Notes under the pieces: generated by a model
The model's database searches: none
Seen by the model: only the letters and a program-made list of their open reading frames with translations
Told to the model about the DNA's origin: nothing
Assembly: GCA_014529385.2 (NCBI GenBank)
Contig: CM043958.1
Span: 138,486,398-138,550,397, forward strand
Length of the DNA: 64,000 nt
Direction: 5' to 3'
Source: Adiantum capillus-veneris
Lineage: Eukaryota > Streptophyta > Polypodiopsida > Polypodiales > Pteridaceae
Translations under genes and position numbers: made by a program
Part shown: positions 12,111-22,150 of the stretch, in pieces
How the letters are laid out: each line of letters starts with the position of its first letter
Position numbering within the stretch: position 1 is the first letter of the stretch

Positions 12111-12941
12111 GTACAAATACGTCCTTTTCACAAGCCAAGCTCCCATACCCCTCTTCTCTCATCCCCACCCCATGAAAACCCCCTCTTATGGAAGGAGTGA
12201 TAAAAGGCATTGGAAAAAGTAAGAAAAAAATAAAGTATGATTATGCAAATATATACAAAAGGTAAAATAGGCCACCTCATGCCTGCGGGGTAGCCCATCC
12301 CCACCTTGCCTCCTTTTTCTTCACTGTTGCCCCGCCGGGTGTCCCTTTTCCTCTCCTCCACTCAAAAGGTCAACCCCCTTTCTCTTCCCTTTGTCCTTTC
12401 TCCTTTCTCTCTCCCCTCAAGCTACCCCACCTCTCACCAATAATGCATTATAACTCACCAATAATGCACCCTAACTCACATGCAACTTACCCTATCTTCC
12501 AAAATAGTATACCCCACCCCCTCTTTCTCTCTCCTATCATATCCCATGACCCAAATACCCCCCTCTCTCTCTAAAGGGCGCCATGTCTCTTGTCTTGTAG
12601 CTAAATAACCTCCCCCACACTCACACACACTCAATTTCACTGAAAAAGGTGCCCACAGACCCATCCCCACCCGGTGGTTACCTGATTTTTCTTGTGTTCA
12701 CACACATCTGCACACAGATTCACCTCTGAGCACACTCCCCTCTCTCCCCTCTTGTAATTACTTTATTCTCCATGTCACCTCTCACTTTTTTTTTCATCAA
12801 CCCATCTCTCTCTCTTAGTCTCTCTCATGAGACTGCTGTTCTGGCACATATACACACAGCCAAACAAGTGGGGCCCACAGTCACATGGCCTATGTAGATA
12901 ATGATTTCTTCATTTCTAAATTCTAGAATTTCTCCCCCACT

Positions 12942-12956
12942 CCTCCCCTATATAAA
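12942..12956 (+). promoter_or_regulatory. TATA box in solo LTR
   Basis: CCCTATATAAAGAGGGG is followed about 25-35 bp later by an A/C-rich start region, as in plant LTR promoters. Activity is inferred only. Confidence 0.45.
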
Positions 12957-13424
12957 GAGGGGTCACCATCATACAAAAACACACAACATCACCAAAGAAC
13001 ACACTATGCACTGTGTGTGCCTAGTGCACACACACACACACCATCACCATCACCGCAATCACCATGCTTGTCTTGAGCATGACCTCTACACCCTTGGCTA
13101 TGGAAGATGAAGGGCAACTAAATGAAGGATGATGGCCATAATCCTCGTGCGAGTCTTCGCCATCAACTCCCACCTATCTGCCATGTGCTCTACCACTCTC
13201 TCCCTTCTCATTCCCCTACCCTATGCTCCCCATTTCATCGCCTTATTCTCTAAATAAAGCTTGAGGTTTTGTGAGTATGTTTTCTTGCAATGTTTTGCCC
13301 ATGTGAGGTGTGCTGAATCGCCACCTAGTCTTGTGTTTTGGAGTGAGCTTGTGTATGTGTGAAGGGTGTGCGGATTCGCCATCCTTTTGTGGTGCCTAAG
13401 TACTAAGCCACTATACCCCCTCCC

Positions 13425-13426
<2 letters not shown>

Positions 13427-13477
<51 letters not shown>
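13427..13477. repeat. (CT)n microsatellite
   Basis: About 50 bp of CT repeats inside the solo LTR. Confidence 0.95.
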
Positions 13478-13479
<2 letters not shown>

Positions 13480-13689
13480 TGATCTCATTCCCTTTCCTCT
13501 TCATCATTACTCCCAAGCATCCATCTCTCTTGGATGAAAACTTTGTTATGGTGGTGTGTTGTTTGCGTCCTAGCCGCTGAAGCTAGGTGGTGCCCCCTGT
13601 TTGCTTTACCATGACAGGCTCGAGGCGCGCCATTCGGTCCCCGGTGTTTTAGAGGCCGTCGGGGTTCGGGGTTCGCTTTGCTCCCGTCA

Positions 13690-15264
13690 ACATATTGTCA
13701 AGTTTGTCCCAAGTTTATATGCTCATAGCAGAGGCCAAACATGGAAGTCTTGTCTTTGCATGATACTTTTCAGTAGACCCACTTTGGATGCTACCATGCC
13801 TCAGAGCTACAGATATTGTTGCTCATAGACAAATGTCCTAGTAAAAGAAAGTCGACCTTGTCGAGCAGTCACAAATAATCGACCTTGTCGAATTGTACAA
13901 TATATTGAAAAGCAAAACATTAAAAAAAAATTCCTTGCAAAGTATGTACCTCGTACCGGATTGGCTTGATGACGGAGACGAATCCGTGCTCCAGTGATGT
14001 CTAGAAAACAAGCCCTAACAATTTGCTTGACAGCTTCTTGAAATGGTCGTTAATGGTTGGTCCTATCGAGCACCTGCTGCCTCCTTCATCAAGATTAGTA
14101 TAGACCGTGCCGGTCTCCATGAGATTCTCCAACACCACCATGCCCTAACCTTTGGTAGGCATGAACAGAAGCCTTACTGTGAAACGAGAGCATTTCTTAC
14201 TCAAGCCTTGCTTGATTTTGGTCGTTCATCAAACAGTCATTGGTCTGCGGACAACCAAAGTTTGCTAAACACAACCCTCGACATGATCCAACCGTGCGGG
14301 GCTTTTATGCCTTGGATAAGCCATGCGTGCAAGCAAATTTGATAACATCACGGTTTGCACGAGCCTTGCTCGTGTCTTGATGCAACATGTCTTGAGGAAA
14401 ACAAAGCGGTATTGAAAGCTTTTATTTACCTCCTATTGTTTACCTGCTAAATGCCTTTGATAATTTGTTGTATCGGCCGCAGTGCCTGCATTTTCGAGCC
14501 TCCTTGAACCTTGAACCATGTCCAATCTTGAGCCAAAGCCTTGCTCTAATACTGAAGATCATTTCCCTACAAGCCAGAGTCGACCCGATTGTTGCGATCC
14601 TCATTGTATGCCAACTTCAATTATTGAGAGTCGATCCAAGCCACTGTAATTGTCTGCAATGCATTCTAGTTTTGCAATCGCCAAATCTGTCGACTCTCGT
14701 TTGCGTCAACTTGAGGCGCCTTGCTAACTGTCCTATGATGCCGACTCTGCCCATGGGCAATTTCCTTAGTTGGGATTGCCCAAAATTAGGGCACCCACTT
14801 TACAATGTAAAAGTTGCAGAAAAATAACAATGGCGGGGTGCTGGAATTTGCACCGAGAGACAGAACGACACCGTGACCAACAGGTTGCGCCATCAGCCGT
14901 GTTGCAGAGTCGAGTATTGGTGTGCTTGGTTTTGCGATCCCAACAAGCGGAAGCTCATGCTGTTCCGTAGTGGTTGATCTTTGACCCTTCCCGCTCCAAA
15001 AACGCTTCCACACGGTCGTTCCTCTCCTCGGTTCTCTGTACAAGGGCGCTTACCCGCGGCAATGCTTCGTTGCATGCATGCACCTTGCATGAGTTTCACC
15101 GATTGCTCCTCCATCACTTGCAAGAGCACTTCATGGCAGCACATACCCTGAATTCCCATGAACAGAAAGGGAGAGAGAGATCAAGAGAGAAAACGAGAGA
15201 GGGAGACCACGCGTCATGCTTCCATACCCTCTCTTGCTTCACCGTGCTCTCCTCCTCTTTCCCG
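13690..15264 (-). other. Noncoding leader side of the non-autonomous element
   Basis: Parallels 45985-48030 of the second member (ACATATTGTCAAGTTTGTCC against ACATGTTGCAAAGTTTCCCC). Reading frames here are short and overlapping on both strands, and none has a recognisable domain. Confidence 0.55.
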
Positions 15265-15278
15265 AGCCCTGATACCAG
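15265..15278 (-). other. Primer-binding site of the minus-strand element
   Basis: The minus strand reads CTGGTATCAGGGCTCG immediately after the LTR. It is an initiator-Met-type PBS with small changes. It sets the orientation of the 8448-15431 element. Confidence 0.82.
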
Positions 15279-15431
15279 TGTAAGGCAAGGGGAACTAGAA
15301 CCTAAGAGTCCACCTCCCAACCACCCACTATACAGCGTGCCTCCTAGCCCCTTGCCCTAGTTGGACTCCCTTTCCACACTGCCTACCCTGGTCTTGCCCT
15401 TGTCTAGTTCGGCCTTGTTGTTGTCCTGACA
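15279..15431 (-). repeat. Right LTR (5' LTR in element sense), member 1
   Basis: TGTAAGGCAAGGGGAACTAG ... GTTGTCCTGACA, followed by the second CCTTT. It contains a TATA-like CACTATACAGC counterpart of the left LTR's CACTATATAGC. Confidence 0.92.
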
Positions 15432-15436
15432 CCTTT

Positions 15437-15646
15437 CATGAATAAACTAATAGATTCCAAGTTTGCATTACATGTCCCTTGTTTGAGCTTGTTATGGGTT
15501 AGTAAACTACTCAAGATCGTGTTTATGAGTCCAAGTTAATCTATCTTTGAACCTAATTTGCTTAACAATCTAGCCTACACACACTCACTATTGTGCACAA
15601 TGTTTGTGTATCATCCACCCTAGCTAGCACGATCCCATTCTCATCA
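15437..15646 (+). repeat. Copia 5' LTR, right part
   Basis: Resumes at CATGAATAAACTAATAG after the second CCTTT copy and matches the rest of the 3' LTR, ending CATTCTCATCA. The two parts together are 320 bp; the 3' LTR is 310 bp. Confidence 0.88.
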
Positions 15647-15648
15647 AG

Positions 15649-15660
15649 TGGTATCAGAGC
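15649..15660 (+). other. Primer-binding site, initiator-Met tRNA type
   Basis: TGGTATCAGAGC, two bases after the 5' LTR end. It is the standard PBS of plant Ty1/copia elements. Confidence 0.9.
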
Positions 15661-16099
15661 CATGGTGTGCTAGTTAGGTTTGTCGTTATGCATTTGTATG
15701 TTAGTGATTAGCATTTCCATTATAGTGATTAGTATTTCTTAATCCTTCTAATAGTTGCTTGATTACCAAGCATTGGGCACATTCTTGGATTAAGTTCTTG
15801 GGCCACTACCCTTCTTGATAATCGATCATGATTAGTGCATTTATGTACATATGTAATTGCATTATTTAATTTTCATTTTAAGTGATTGCATTAAGCCTAT
15901 TCACATTCATCTTGCATCAATAGTTGCTCCTCACTTGAGCAAAATTTTATTGATTCATCGATGTGTGTCCATAGACCGTTTTGAGAGCTTTGTTTTGAGC
16001 CTATGTATGCCAAATTTGAGTTAAATCTCAAGGATTAATGCCCCAATTGAGTTTTCCTTAATCAAGCTTACTCTCTGGAATTTCTACTACAAAAACCTC

Positions 16100-16143
<44 letters not shown>

Positions 16144-18288
16144 TGTGTGTGTGTGTGTGTGTGTGTAGCTATTTTAATTTATATAATAAGACATAATCAA
16201 ACTTCTACATTCAAAAGACAGCTGGCTTCAGAGAAAAGGCAAAAATTAGTACAAAAACAACTCAGTCTCTTAGAATTACCTTTGTACATGGCATATGGGG
16301 ATGAAGCCTCATTTTAGTATACAATGATAGTGATCCAATAAAGAATTACTTCCCAAGTGGTAGGAGCAGGTGTAATATTTGATGGACGATAGCCTTAAGC
16401 CAAAGAAAAAAAAACAAGAAAGGATAGAGTCCTCACCTGCATTCATCCAAACAAGACAACAAATTCATTAGCCTTGGATGTGTATTACATGTGTCAATGG
16501 ACTATATCAGTTATTATCCATGTCTAACTTACAACCCTTTTTAACTTAAAACCACTGTCCAAAATGTTCATGTCTTTTAGTTCTTTTTAATGAAAAAACT
16601 ATTTATTTATCTCATTTAATGTCAGTAATTGTATGGTTTCTTTATAGCCCAATGTTTTGAAAGACCTTTGAATAGATATTTAACATATATATCATTTTGA
16701 TCAAAAGACCATTACCCCTTTTGATCCAAGTGTTCTATTTTAACCCATAGGTTAGTTTTTCAAATATTGTTTTGCCAATTTGTCAGGCCCAAATTCCTAA
16801 GTACCATAAAGCATAAAGTAACCTAATTATCAGCTTGAGATATGTATTAATACCAGAACAACTTAGCCAATTTTGTCACACTCCAATTTCACTAGCTTTA
16901 CTAAGTACCATGAAGCATTAAGTGTCCAACTATAGATAACTTCCATTTCTTTTGAAAAAAAACTCTCTCGGCTTTTGTCAAGCCAAATTAACATCCCCAT
17001 TTCATTTTGTCTTGTGAATATCAACCTACCAAAGTTTGGAAGTATAATGAGAAAAAACACAAAAAGAGTCTAAGTTAAAAAGACCAGTAAAAAGAAAAAA
17101 TCCATATATGTTACTAGTTCTGTCAACGTTATGCAATATAACCTAATATGCAAGACCCTTTGTAAATGTAACAATCCCATAAGGGAGGAAAAATCCCCTT
17201 TACACTACGCAGTAGTATGCAGATATTTCCATGCATCTAATATAGAGTCCCAACAACCCCGACTCTAGGCGAAAAAAACGACAGTATCAAGTATAAGGTT
17301 CCCCATTTTTCATTGTTCGAGTATTGCCATATTTAAGCACCACTATACTAGTTGTGCATTGGTTACAAAAACATCCAAAATGAGTTACAGGTGTTGTACA
17401 AGCTTTAGAAAAATCAACCTTTTGTTTACAAGAAATTAAACCCCTTTACACTACGCAATAGTATGCAGATAATTCCATGCATTTGATATAGTGTAAAAGA
17501 GTTACCTTTATCAAAAATGATTAATAGGCATTGTACAAGCTAAAAAAGCTAAAAACTAATTACCCTAAAATAGCCAAATAAACCAACAGTAATCAGTATG
17601 ATCATCAAACAATTATGGACTACAGGCTATCCTTAATTGCCTAGTTATGCAGTTGCAAAAAAATATCAAAGGAAAAAACCAGGTTCGTTAGTTGGTAACT
17701 GCACGTTTTAGCAGAAAAACCATTAATGTATGCCATCAAGGTATCAAGGTGAGTACCTACCTGAGATGGTAGCTCAACAACTTCCATAGTTGCTTAGTAA
17801 AAAAGCCCTCACACCTCTCCTTGAAATACGCACGCAGAAGAAAATAAACCCATAGACTAAGTGAGGGGCCATAGCACCCTCACCTTATATAGTGCCTTCT
17901 GGCATTTTCAAGATAAAGACGCCCACGATCAAGTATAGCTATTGCCTCCAAGCCGCCTCTATGGCCACTTCTGCTTACATACGGGGAGTTGAGAGGGAGA
18001 CCCCTTGTAGGGGGTATGATACGCATTGCAGTGTAGTTAAGTGAGACAGACAGAGCCAGTGGGCATGAGCTTTAAGGTAATGAAAGCAACTACCTCAAAA
18101 AATCCCCCAAGGGGTGGGTTCCCATGGGGTGTTTGGGAGGAGGAGGGTTACCCCCATTTTTTTATTAAGAAAAACCACACCAACTAATTCCTTTTTCATA
18201 ATGAAAAAATATTTCCACAAGGGACCTGCGTAGGAAAAAACTATATGTTTTTTTGTTTTATATATATAATCAAACTGTTGTATAGGTA

Positions 18289-18293
<5 letters not shown>
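15661..18293. other. Unassigned interior between copia PBS and the PLE
   Basis: AT-rich sequence with a (GT)n tract and no convincing gene. A 55-bp motif (CCCCTTTACACTACGCAGTA ... CCATGCAT) occurs at about 17197 and again, diverged, at about 17441. Part is presumably copia leader and part unknown insertion. I see no LTR or TIR pair that closes it. Confidence 0.4.
16103..16166. repeat. (GT)n microsatellite
   Basis: About 64 bp of GT repeats with one interruption (GTCTGT). Confidence 0.95.

Positions 18294-18375
<82 letters not shown>
18294..18375. repeat. (TG)n microsatellite at the 3' side of the PLE
   Basis: About 80 bp of uninterrupted TG dinucleotides, 35 bp from a perfect hairpin and downstream (minus strand) of the PLE RT. 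Confidence 0.95.
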
Positions 18376-18377
<2 letters not shown>

Positions 18378-18410
18378 CCACCCTGTCCTAAGCACCATAC
18401 ACAATGGGTC

Positions 18411-18443
18411 GGTAGTAGGCCCATTGTGAATGGGCCTACTACC
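18411..18443. other. Perfect 15-bp hairpin beside the PLE 3' end
   Basis: GGTAGTAGGCCCATT, a GTG loop, then AATGGGCCTACTACC. The stem is perfect. It lies between the end of the RT frame and the (TG)n tract, so it would be in the 3' end of the PLE transcript. Confidence 0.85.
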
Positions 18444-18507
18444 TAATCAGAGAAATGAGGTTAAGGTGGTTGAAATGTAATCCAGGCCAATCATTATGAG
18501 AAAGGGA

Positions 18508-19655
18508 TTATATGATTTCGTTAATTATGTCCTTTCTTTTGAAACCATTTAGGAAAAATGTATGTATAAGAATTTTAATATCTTCCCAAGCAAAAAAGCA
18601 GTTGGAAGAGGAGTAAACTATAAGGTATATGAGGCTTATACACGTACTAAGAGCAGCTTTATGTGGATGGTTACTGTTCTTTTTTAAGATTAATTCAATA
18701 GGTGGGATATCTAACAAGTCTCTTTTCCAAAAGAACTTTTGGTCATAGTCTCCTACACAATGGTTATGTAGTTTAATAGAAAAGTCAAGGAATTGGACAC
18801 TAGTGGCAAAAAAGCCAGATGGTGAAGTAAACCCATGTTCAAAGGTTGGTTCAATCTCTAAGCAGTTGGGATATACAAGATTAATCTCATCCGAGAATAA
18901 TCTGTTGTTGAGGCTTAATGAGTCATCCATATATCTGTAAGTATGATTAAAGAGTGAAAGTATATGATATTTGCTTTTATCACTCATAGTTTTGAGAAAC
19001 CATTTGTATTCAAAGAAGGCTAAGTATAGATTACACATTACAGGTGAGCAAGAAAAATCCATAGGAATTCCCTGGCTTTGATTAAAACATTGTGATCCGA
19101 AGAGAATGGTACAGTTATCAAGTAGCCAAGATACGTTATTGAATAGTTTTACATCATCAAAGTGAAGGGGATGAGAAGATTGTGTCTTTTTAATCCACTA
19201 GATTGTCTGGAGAAGAGTGATATGTAAGAGTAACCATTCACTCTAGCATTCTTGAAGGCTGGGTTAATCATATGAAATAGAACATCTCTCAATCCTAATT
19301 CCCCTTCCAGAGGTATATTCTCATAGCATTGAGTAATATCAGTTGTGAAGAGATGAAAGATTTGTTTCGGTAGGTTAAGAGTAACCTCAGTGGCATTTTT
19401 AACTAACCAAAAAGGGTTGTAGTGAATTTGAAGAAAATTAGAGCAGATTTTCTCTTTAGAGGCACATATATTTTCAAATTCGGAAAGAATAAGGTCAAGG
19501 CAAAGGGTAATATCTTTGGTAATATTAAAAAAAAAACTATTGGAGGCATCAGATATCCATCTAAAATTATGTTTGTGTAACTTATAGGTGGAAAAAAGTA
19601 CATGAAGTTTGGTATTTTGATCAAAATACCCTATATTTTCAAAGCAATAACACAA
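18508..19655 (-). pseudogene. PLE reverse transcriptase (frameshifted)
   Basis: Motifs in order on the minus strand: a K-L-H-K segment (FSTYKLHKHNFRWISDAS, the PLE counterpart of the early fingers motif); motif A LFTTDITQCYENIPLEGE with the catalytic Asp; motif B QGIPMDFSCSPVMCNLYLAF; motif C TYRYMDDSLSL with the Asp pair; and motif D-like SVQFLDFSIKLHN. The D-I-x-x-C-Y-x-x-I-P-L-x-G string, GIPM-x-FSCSP and R-Y-x-DD favour PLE over LINE, LTR or telomerase RTs. Two long frames (19149-19655 and 18508-19062) are out of register, with a break near 19063-19148, and other stops lie upstream. The core residues are still there, so the copy may be fairly young. Confidence 0.78.
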
Positions 19656-19821
19656 GTGACTTCATATGGGGAGGCTTTAAGTGGTGTGAATTCCTTCCCA
19701 AAAATCCTAGAGTGTGCGACATTTCAGGCCAAGTTTTTGCATATAAAAGTGGGACAATTGGAGCTTTTATCAAGTCCAACAATAAACTAGTTATGTGAGC
19801 CCTCCATAGGGGAAGTGTCAC

Positions 19822-20060
19822 ACCTGAAAGAGCAGCAAGGCATGAAAGGTTTATAAAGGATTTGAAAGCCTTCTAACGAGCTTCGACAAGGCAAGGGTCT
19901 TACAAGATTTCAAAGAAGAGCTTCAAGTGGGCTCCTTACGAGCATCCAAAGAAGCTTCACATTGATCCATTCAAAGGCCTTCTTCTTCAAAGCAAAGAAA
20001 GGGCTACTTCCATTTGTGAATAAGGGCTTCACTAACTATGAAGAGGAGCTTCGCAAAAGG

Positions 20061-20136
<76 letters not shown>

Positions 20137-20284
20137 CTTTTGCAACCAAGCACAATACTTGTAATGAATCTTGTAATATTTGTCTATGGTGATAACTTCA
20201 TAATTGTGCTCATGTAAAGAGGTAGACACTGACCTTCGCAAGTCTTGGCAAGCGTTTAAACCCCTCTATTAGTACAATGGGGGA
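19822..20284. other. Copia leader with (CT)n tract
   Basis: About 70 bp of (CT)n at 20065-20134 are flanked by repeated GCTTC/AAGGCTT words. No gene. Copia gag-like coding begins near 20285. Confidence 0.5.
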
Positions 20285-20775
20285 GAAGGGAATAAAGAAA
20301 TTTAATGGGGAAGGGTTCCATACATGGCAGACAAAGTTAAGGGGATACCTCATGAAGAAATATTTGTAGTCTGTTATCAGCACAACCTTAGAGCAACAAG
20401 CCAAAGTCGATGGAGTGCACACTAGGGCATCTACCTCATAGCAAGTGCACATAATTTAGCCAAAGATGAATAAGCCTTAGGAATTATCATTACTTCCTTG
20501 CACGACAATTACGTGCATTTTATAGATATATGTAAGCATGCATATGAAGCTTGGCGAGTTCTAGGAGCAATTTTGGAGCTAGGGCTAAAAGAAGTAAAGT
20601 CAGTCTCAAAAGACAACTTTACAAGCTCACTATGATTGAAGGGGAGGATATTTCTAGCCAAGTTAATAGGCTTAAGAGCATTGTCATGCAGCTTACTTAC
20701 ATCCAGTGCGAGGTACCAAAAGATGACAAAGTGGTCGTGCTTTTAAGTGCACTTCCACCCTCTTATGACCACTTA
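20285..20775 (+). pseudogene. Ty1/copia gag (UBN2-type), first part
   Basis: Broken plus-strand frames read KFNGEGFHTWQTKLRGYLMK, then a H-D-N-Y/A-Y-E-A-W section, then KLTMIEGEDISSQVNRLKSI and QCEVPKDDKVVVLLSALPPS. This is the copia gag order (W-x-x-K/L start, Y/F-EAW, LPxSY end). Stops near the start and before 20551 break it. Gag would form the virus-like particle core of the retrotransposon. Confidence 0.8.
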
Positions 20776-21141
20776 CAAGCTCACTATTATTGAAGGGCAG
20801 GATATTTGTTAACCCTCACGGCTCACGGACACCCTATTACCTACGACGAACGTTGTAACCTACGGCGGACATTGTATTATTTATTTGGTAGAGTCAAGTA
20901 TCGGGCTTGTCGGTCCAATAGGAAAAGGGTAAGAGTGATCGCCGATGAGAGGCGCACTCTAACTGGAACATTCAAGGGATTAGTTGGCTAAGCATGGGCG
21001 CCCAAGTGTGAATGGGGTGACCTCATATAAAAGTCAACTAAACCTAAAATTCACTCATTCTCTCATTTGTGCAATAGAAGAGTGCTCTTGCTCCATCTCC
21101 ATCTCCATCTTCTTCTTCTTCACCTCCTTGTGTATGTGTGT

Positions 21142-21172
<31 letters not shown>

Positions 21173-21496
21173 TGTGTGAGATCGAGCATTGCGACAACGG
21201 CACGGCGGTGGCAAAGCGGTTGAGCGCGGCGAAGCAGTGGCTCCTTCTTCTTCGCGGCAAGGAATCCTCCACGAAGCAAGCGTAGAGCGGTGAGTGACAC
21301 ACCATCGCCATCTTTGAGCGTACTAGTTTAGGCTTGTTGTGTGCTTGGAGCCATTTGTGGCTTGCACAATATTTCTAGCCAAGTTAATAGGCTTAAGAGC
21401 ATTGTCATGCAGCTTACTTACATCCAGTGCGAGGTACCAAAAGATGACAAAGTGGTTGTGCTTTTAAGTGCACTTCCACCCTCTTATGACCACTTA
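20622..21496 (+). repeat. 154-bp tandem duplication of gag, second copy split by a solo LTR
   Basis: Copy 1 is 20622-20775. Copy 2 starts at 20776 (CAAGCTCACTATTATTGAAG), is interrupted after 20806 and resumes at 21374, ending at 21496. Its two parts (31 + 123 bp) add up to exactly 154. The copies differ at only a few bases, so the duplication is recent and preceded the LTR insertion. Confidence 0.92.
20807..21368 (+). mobile_element. Solo LTR, 562 bp, with 5-bp target duplication
   Basis: Starts TGTTAACCCTCACGGCTC and ends GGCTTGCACA (TG..CA). ATATT flanks both ends (20802-20806 and 21369-21373). It has a TATA-like CTCATATAAAAG near 21021, (GT)n/(GA)n in the likely R/U5 part, and no coding domain. 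A solo LTR is left by recombination between the two LTRs of a full element. Confidence 0.9.
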
Positions 21497-21850
21497 GTCA
21501 CCATCCTTGAAGAGAAAGAGCCGGCTCCAGCATTGTAAGATGTCATCAGTCCTCTTCAAGAAGAAGAGAAGAAGCAGAGGGCTCATCGACATCATCGGGA
21601 GAAGATTTTGTCATATCATCACCAAGGGGAGGATATTTAACATCATCATCAAGTGTAAAGAAGTGTTATGATTTTTGGAGAATGGGACATGTAGCAAAGG
21701 ATTTCTACACCAACAAATTTTGCAACAAATGTGGTAAGAAGGGGCATGCTCCTTCTCAATGCTACTCAAGTGGAGACAACAACAATGGAAAAAGCAGCAA
21801 TGGCAGCAACAACAATAGAAACTACAAAGGCAAGAAACTTGTAAGATGAT
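21374..21850 (+). pseudogene. Ty1/copia gag, C-terminal part with zinc knuckle
   Basis: After the second gag repeat, broken frames carry E/K-rich linker and two CCHC-like knuckles: a degraded one (CYDFWRMGHVAKDF, last Cys lost) and a good one at about 21721 (CNKCGKKGHAPSQC, CX2CX4HX4C). An Asn/Ser-rich tail follows. The nucleocapsid knuckle binds element RNA. No protease or integrase follows before the 3' LTR. Confidence 0.8.
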
Positions 21851-21950
21851 CAGCTCATGTGGTGGAGGACGAAGAAGAAGAATACAAAGGCAAGAAACTT
21901 GTAAGATGATCAGCTCATGTGGTGTAGGACGAAGAAGAAGAAGAATACAA
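21825..21950 (+). repeat. 60-bp tandem duplication after the gag knuckle
   Basis: GTAAGATGATCAGCTCATGT begins at 21841 and 21901 with the preceding AAGGCAAGAAACTT also repeated. The second copy gains an extra AAG. Confidence 0.9.
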
Positions 21951-22150
21951 AGGCAAGAACAATCTTGTCTACTACGACGACATACTGTGAAGATTATCGC
22001 CTCTCAACATCAAGGGGACGATTTTTTCATCCTTTGTGAATCTGTCATCCTTTATGGATATGTATTGACATCATGTGTGGATACTGTGTCATCCTTAGTG
22101 CAATAAGAATATTCAGTGTATTATCCTAGTCCAAACCTCAAGGGGAAGCT

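Larger units (their letters stand above)
12120..13689 (+). repeat. Solo LTR (or LTR fragment) related to the Tat-like LTR family
   Basis: The segment 13560-13689 (GCGTCCTAGCCGCTGAAGCT ... TTTGCTCCCGTCA) is the reverse complement of the outer edge of the Tat LTRs at 26294 and 35401. The paralogous element at 43-48 kb lacks this block: its alignment with member 1 breaks near 12.1 kb and resumes at ACATATTGTCAAG (13690). The block holds a good TATA (CCCTATATAAAG, about 12945) and (CT)n. The left edge is only approximate and I found no clean target duplication. Confidence 0.6.
8448..15431 (-). mobile_element. Non-autonomous Ty3/gypsy-derived element with short LTRs (member 1)
   Basis: Short near-identical LTRs lie at 8448-8598 (151 bp) and 15279-15431 (153 bp), each TGTAAGGCAAGGGG...CCTGACA. 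A perfect 5-bp target duplication CCTTT flanks them (8443-8447, 15432-15436). On the minus strand a PBS (TGGTATCAGGG) follows the right LTR and a purine tract (TGAGGGGGGAGTAA) precedes the left LTR, so the element reads right to left. The only recognisable coding remnant is the pol C-terminus beside the left LTR. The other ~6.5 kb has no gag or pol that I can see. The 43-48 kb element shares long blocks of this interior in the same order, so they form one family. Confidence 0.9.
18411..19821 (-). mobile_element. Penelope-like element (PLE) fragment
   Basis: Minus-strand frames give a full set of PLE-type RT motifs (see RT entry). No LTRs, gag or integrase accompany them. No GIY-YIG endonuclease is visible after the RT: fewer than about 60 codons remain before a hairpin and (TG)n. 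So this is an endonuclease-lacking type, a type with the endonuclease at the N-terminus now lost, or a truncated copy. The upstream edge is uncertain. The element lies inside the copia leader region. Confidence 0.72.

Noticed and set aside
12901-13110. His-rich frame with HHHHRNHH near 13050
   Set aside because: Short (CAC/CAT)n repeat in an LTR leader; no evidence for a gene.
18508-19655. Telomerase reverse transcriptase
   Set aside because: Motif A and B wording (DITQCYENIPLEG, GIPMDFSCSP) and the lack of TERT N-terminal or T motif fit a PLE better.
21067-21311. Overlapping frames on both strands in the solo LTR as a small gene
   Set aside because: They span (GT)n/(GA)n repeats within a well-bounded solo LTR and have no domain.
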